15,499 nucleotides of DNA from Lachnospiraceae bacterium (GTDB taxonomy: Bacteria > Bacillota > Clostridia > Lachnospirales > Lachnospiraceae), in assembly GCA_900772845.1 (NCBI GenBank), contig CAAGSD010000072.1, forward strand, positions 1 to 15,499, written 5' to 3'. The translations under genes and the position numbers were made by a program. This document shows positions 13,923 through 15,499 of this stretch, piece after piece; position 1 is the stretch's first letter; each line of letters opens with the position of its first letter. Under the pieces are notes generated by a model. It did not search any database. It was given only the letters and a program-made list of their open reading frames with translations, and was not told the DNA's origin.

Positions 13923-14981
13923 TCACATCCCCCTGCTTCCGATCGCCAACAGCGCCAACGTGATCAAAAACAACAGCATGGCTGTCCCGGCAGTGCGAAA
14001 CAGCAGCATCCCGGCATTTCCCATATGATCCGCACAGTTGGTCACTCTTTTATCACTGACAATGCCCATAAATGCCGCCGCACACTTGATCAGCAGCGCG
14101 GTAAATAAGATTTCCAGAAGCGGAGCCGCACAGGCTGCCAGTAACAATAGCAGTAATAACACTCCGATACTGTTGCGGATCACCACCGCAGATCCCACCG
14201 CCAGCTCCAGAAGTCCGTCCGCTGCATTGCCGATCCCCGGCAGTGCGGAAAGTGCTTTTTCCACAGCGGAGGTCTTTACGGAATCCAATACCGGTGTGAT
14301 CAATGACTGGAACACACTGATCCCTGTGACCACACCCAGAGAAGCCTTCAAAATCCACCCCACCACTTTTTCCAACAGTTCCGTCAGAAGTGCCAGCTTT
14401 TCCTCCACCCAGATTCCATTGATCATGGTCAGCAGACCGTAACTGTAGATCAGTGGCACTACCACACCCAGCAGTATTTTTTCCGTACCATAGATCAGAA
14501 GCAGCATCAGCTGATACCCGGCTCCCACCGTGGCTGGCCCGGATGCCACCCCCACTGCCAGAAGGTATGTGGGCACCATCAGCCGTACAAACAGCACTAC
14601 ATTTTCGATGGTATCCCTGGCAATTTCCAGAATTTCCGAAAAGCATTGCAGCAGGATCACTCCCATGAGCAGATAAATAAAGTAAAAGCTTAAATCTGCA
14701 ATCTGATGCTTGTCGAAGACCTCCACAAAATGAATCAGCAGCGCAGAGAGGATCCCCAGTACCACCAGCCAGATCAGAATATTTTTTCTGCCTGCGGCAG
14801 ATGCTCCCATCCCCTGTATCACTTCCTGCAGCAGGGTTCCTGCAGCCCCCAGCACATCCCCCTGTAGCAGCTGTCCCATTAATTCCGACACGGAGATATG
14901 AAAGGCAGGGAACAGCTTCTGCATCCCCTTGTCCAGTTCCTCCATGCCATATTCCTGCCACATCGCATCCATCGTTTCCAC
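13923..14981 (-). CDS. spoIIIAE: Stage III sporulation protein AE
   Basis: A 352-residue polytopic membrane protein of the spoIIIA channel. An amphipathic N-terminal region (1-65) is followed by several hydrophobic helices, including ILIWLVVLGILSALLIHFVE, FYFIYLLMGVILLQCF, MVPTYLLAVGVASGP, LMLLLIYG..LLGVVVPLIYSYG and SIGVLLLLLLLAACAAPLLE. The conserved LITPVLDSVKTSAVEKALSA and IPGIGNA-like PGIGNAADG segments are present. Start is GTG at 14979-14981, 6 bases after spoIIIAD; an ATG at 14970-14972 with GGGTGG upstream is an equal alternative. The upstream TAG of spoIIIAD is in the same frame, so the gene cannot extend. It therefore lacks the N-terminal signal-like segment of the 399-residue B. 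subtilis protein. Confidence 0.92.
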   Translation of the reverse strand: METMDAMWQEYGMEELDKGMQKLFPAFHISVSELMGQLLQGDVLGAAGTLLQEVIQGMGASAAGRKNILIWLVVLGILSALLIHFVEVFDKHQIADLSFYFIYLLMGVILLQCFSEILEIARDTIENVVLFVRLMVPTYLLAVGVASGPATVGAGYQLMLLLIYGTEKILLGVVVPLIYSYGLLTMINGIWVEEKLALLTELLEKVVGWILKASLGVVTGISVFQSLITPVLDSVKTSAVEKALSALPGIGNAADGLLELAVGSAVVIRNSIGVLLLLLLLAACAAPLLEILFTALLIKCAAAFMGIVSDKRVTNCADHMGNAGMLLFRTAGTAMLLFLITLALLAIGSRGM

Positions 14982-14987
14982 CCGCTT

Positions 14988-15374
14988 CTATAAAATGCCG
15001 TAGATCTGCCGTATCACCGCCTGCAGGATCGGCAGTCCCGCAAACAATACCGAAAGTTTCCCCAAAATCTCGATCTGATCCGATACCGTTGCAAATCCGG
15101 CGTCCTTACAGATTCCGGCACTGAACTCACACAGATAAGTGATCCCCACCACTTTCATCAGAATCCCAAGATAGCCTTTGGCATCCCCCAGATATTGCTG
15201 CAATCCTGCAAATTCCTCCAGCAGCTGTCCCGCCAGACCCAGCACATAGGAAAATACCAGCACACTCAGAGCAAATCCGATCATCAGCGCATACTCCGGC
15301 CGTTGCTGTCTGAACTGTATAGCAAACAGCACGCCGACGATCCCCAGCAATGCGATCTTAACAATTTCAGCCAT
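14988..15374 (-). CDS. spoIIIAD: Stage III sporulation protein AD
   Basis: A 128-residue membrane protein of the spoIIIA channel, close in length to B. subtilis SpoIIIAD (133). It begins MAEIVKIALLGIVGVLFAIQ with helix 1, then RQQRPEYALMIGFALSVLVF, an amphipathic middle, YLGILMKVVGITYLCEFSAG, the family-typical CKDAGFATVSDQIEILGKL and a last hydrophobic stretch VLFAGLPILQAVIRQIYGIL. With SpoIIIAC it is thought to form part of the membrane export platform. The ATG at 15372-15374 follows AAAGGAAAG. It precedes spoIIIAE by 6 bases. The usually adjacent spoIIIAC is not seen in the 125 bases upstream. Confidence 0.94.
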   Translation of the reverse strand: MAEIVKIALLGIVGVLFAIQFRQQRPEYALMIGFALSVLVFSYVLGLAGQLLEEFAGLQQYLGDAKGYLGILMKVVGITYLCEFSAGICKDAGFATVSDQIEILGKLSVLFAGLPILQAVIRQIYGIL

Positions 15375-15403
15375 CTTTCCTTTCGATTTCCTTCCTATTT
15401 TAA

Positions 15404-15499
15404 TGATATCGGGGTCAAAAGCTCCCGACTTTGATGCCTACGGATTGCTTCGTGCTACGCACTCCCACAATCCTACCCTCTATTCGCATATCGTGGGAT
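15404..15499. repeat. Structured non-coding element upstream of spoIIIAD (possible dispersed repeat)
   Basis: This stretch does not encode SpoIIIAC. It contains two consecutive inverted repeats, TCAAAAG/CTTTGA around CTCCCGA (15415-15434, extended by GG/CC to 15413-15438) and GGATTG/CAATCC (15442-15473). A third pairing possibility is TCCCAC (15463-15468) with GTGGGA (15493-15498). The hexamer ATATCG occurs on both sides (15406-15411 and 15488-15493). The compact hairpins resemble intergenic repeat elements, but repeat status cannot be tested from one copy and the element may run past the window edge. Confidence 0.5.

Noticed and set aside
14053..14961. A 302-codon minus-strand frame overlapping spoIIIAE
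   Set aside because: It is an alternative frame of spoIIIAE, Gly/Arg/Cys rich, with no membrane segments, while the spoIIIAE frame gives the expected polytopic protein.
1..15499. CRISPR array, tRNA/rRNA genes, transposase, phage or defence genes
   Set aside because: None seen on either strand. The only direct repeats are the two copies upstream of deoB, and all coding space is filled by housekeeping and sporulation genes plus one lipoprotein.

Overview
The window is about 50 % GC and carries one dense, entirely minus-strand block of housekeeping and sporulation genes. Protein content (SpoIIIA sporulation channel, Asp23/YqhY-NusB-Xse-IspA-Dxs-TlyA-NadK-ArgR-RecN order, RF3) points to a spore-forming member of the Clostridia, most likely Lachnospiraceae. 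No species is claimed. Every real gene reads right to left; the long plus-strand open frames are shadows.

In transcription order (high to low coordinates), the first region (15499-12018) is the distal part of the spoIIIA operon: spoIIIAD, AE, AF, AG and AH. These encode mother-cell components of the SpoIIIA-SpoIIQ channel between mother cell and forespore. The gene expected just before AD, spoIIIAC, is absent from the 125 bases available; a structured, hairpin-rich sequence lies there instead. SpoIIIAF is unusually short and SpoIIIAE lacks a signal peptide.

After spoIIIAH comes a 200-base intergenic region (11820-12017). It holds a promoter-like sequence, a long dyad with a bidirectional terminator at its core, and a 28-base direct repeat at 40-base spacing just before deoB. 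The second region (11819-7726) contains deoB (phosphopentomutase), prfC (release factor 3) and a lipoprotein with an intact transglutaminase-type Cys-His-Asp triad. These three genes occupy the place where accB-accC sit in the Bacillus arrangement.

The third region (7675-1) is a tightly packed run: asp23/yqhY, nusB, xseA, xseB, ispA, dxs, tlyA, nadK, argR and the start of recN (cut by the window edge). A good sigma-A type promoter sits in front of asp23, with its -35 box inside the last codons of the lipoprotein gene and a perfect 14-base palindrome over the predicted transcription start. The run links antitermination (NusB), exonuclease VII, isoprenoid precursor synthesis (IspA, Dxs), an RNA methyltransferase-like protein, NADP supply, arginine-responsive regulation and DNA repair. 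Several genes start with GTG or TTG. No tRNA, rRNA, CRISPR array, transposase or phage gene is seen. The most unusual parts are non-coding: the deoB leader, the element before spoIIIAD and the palindromic asp23 promoter.
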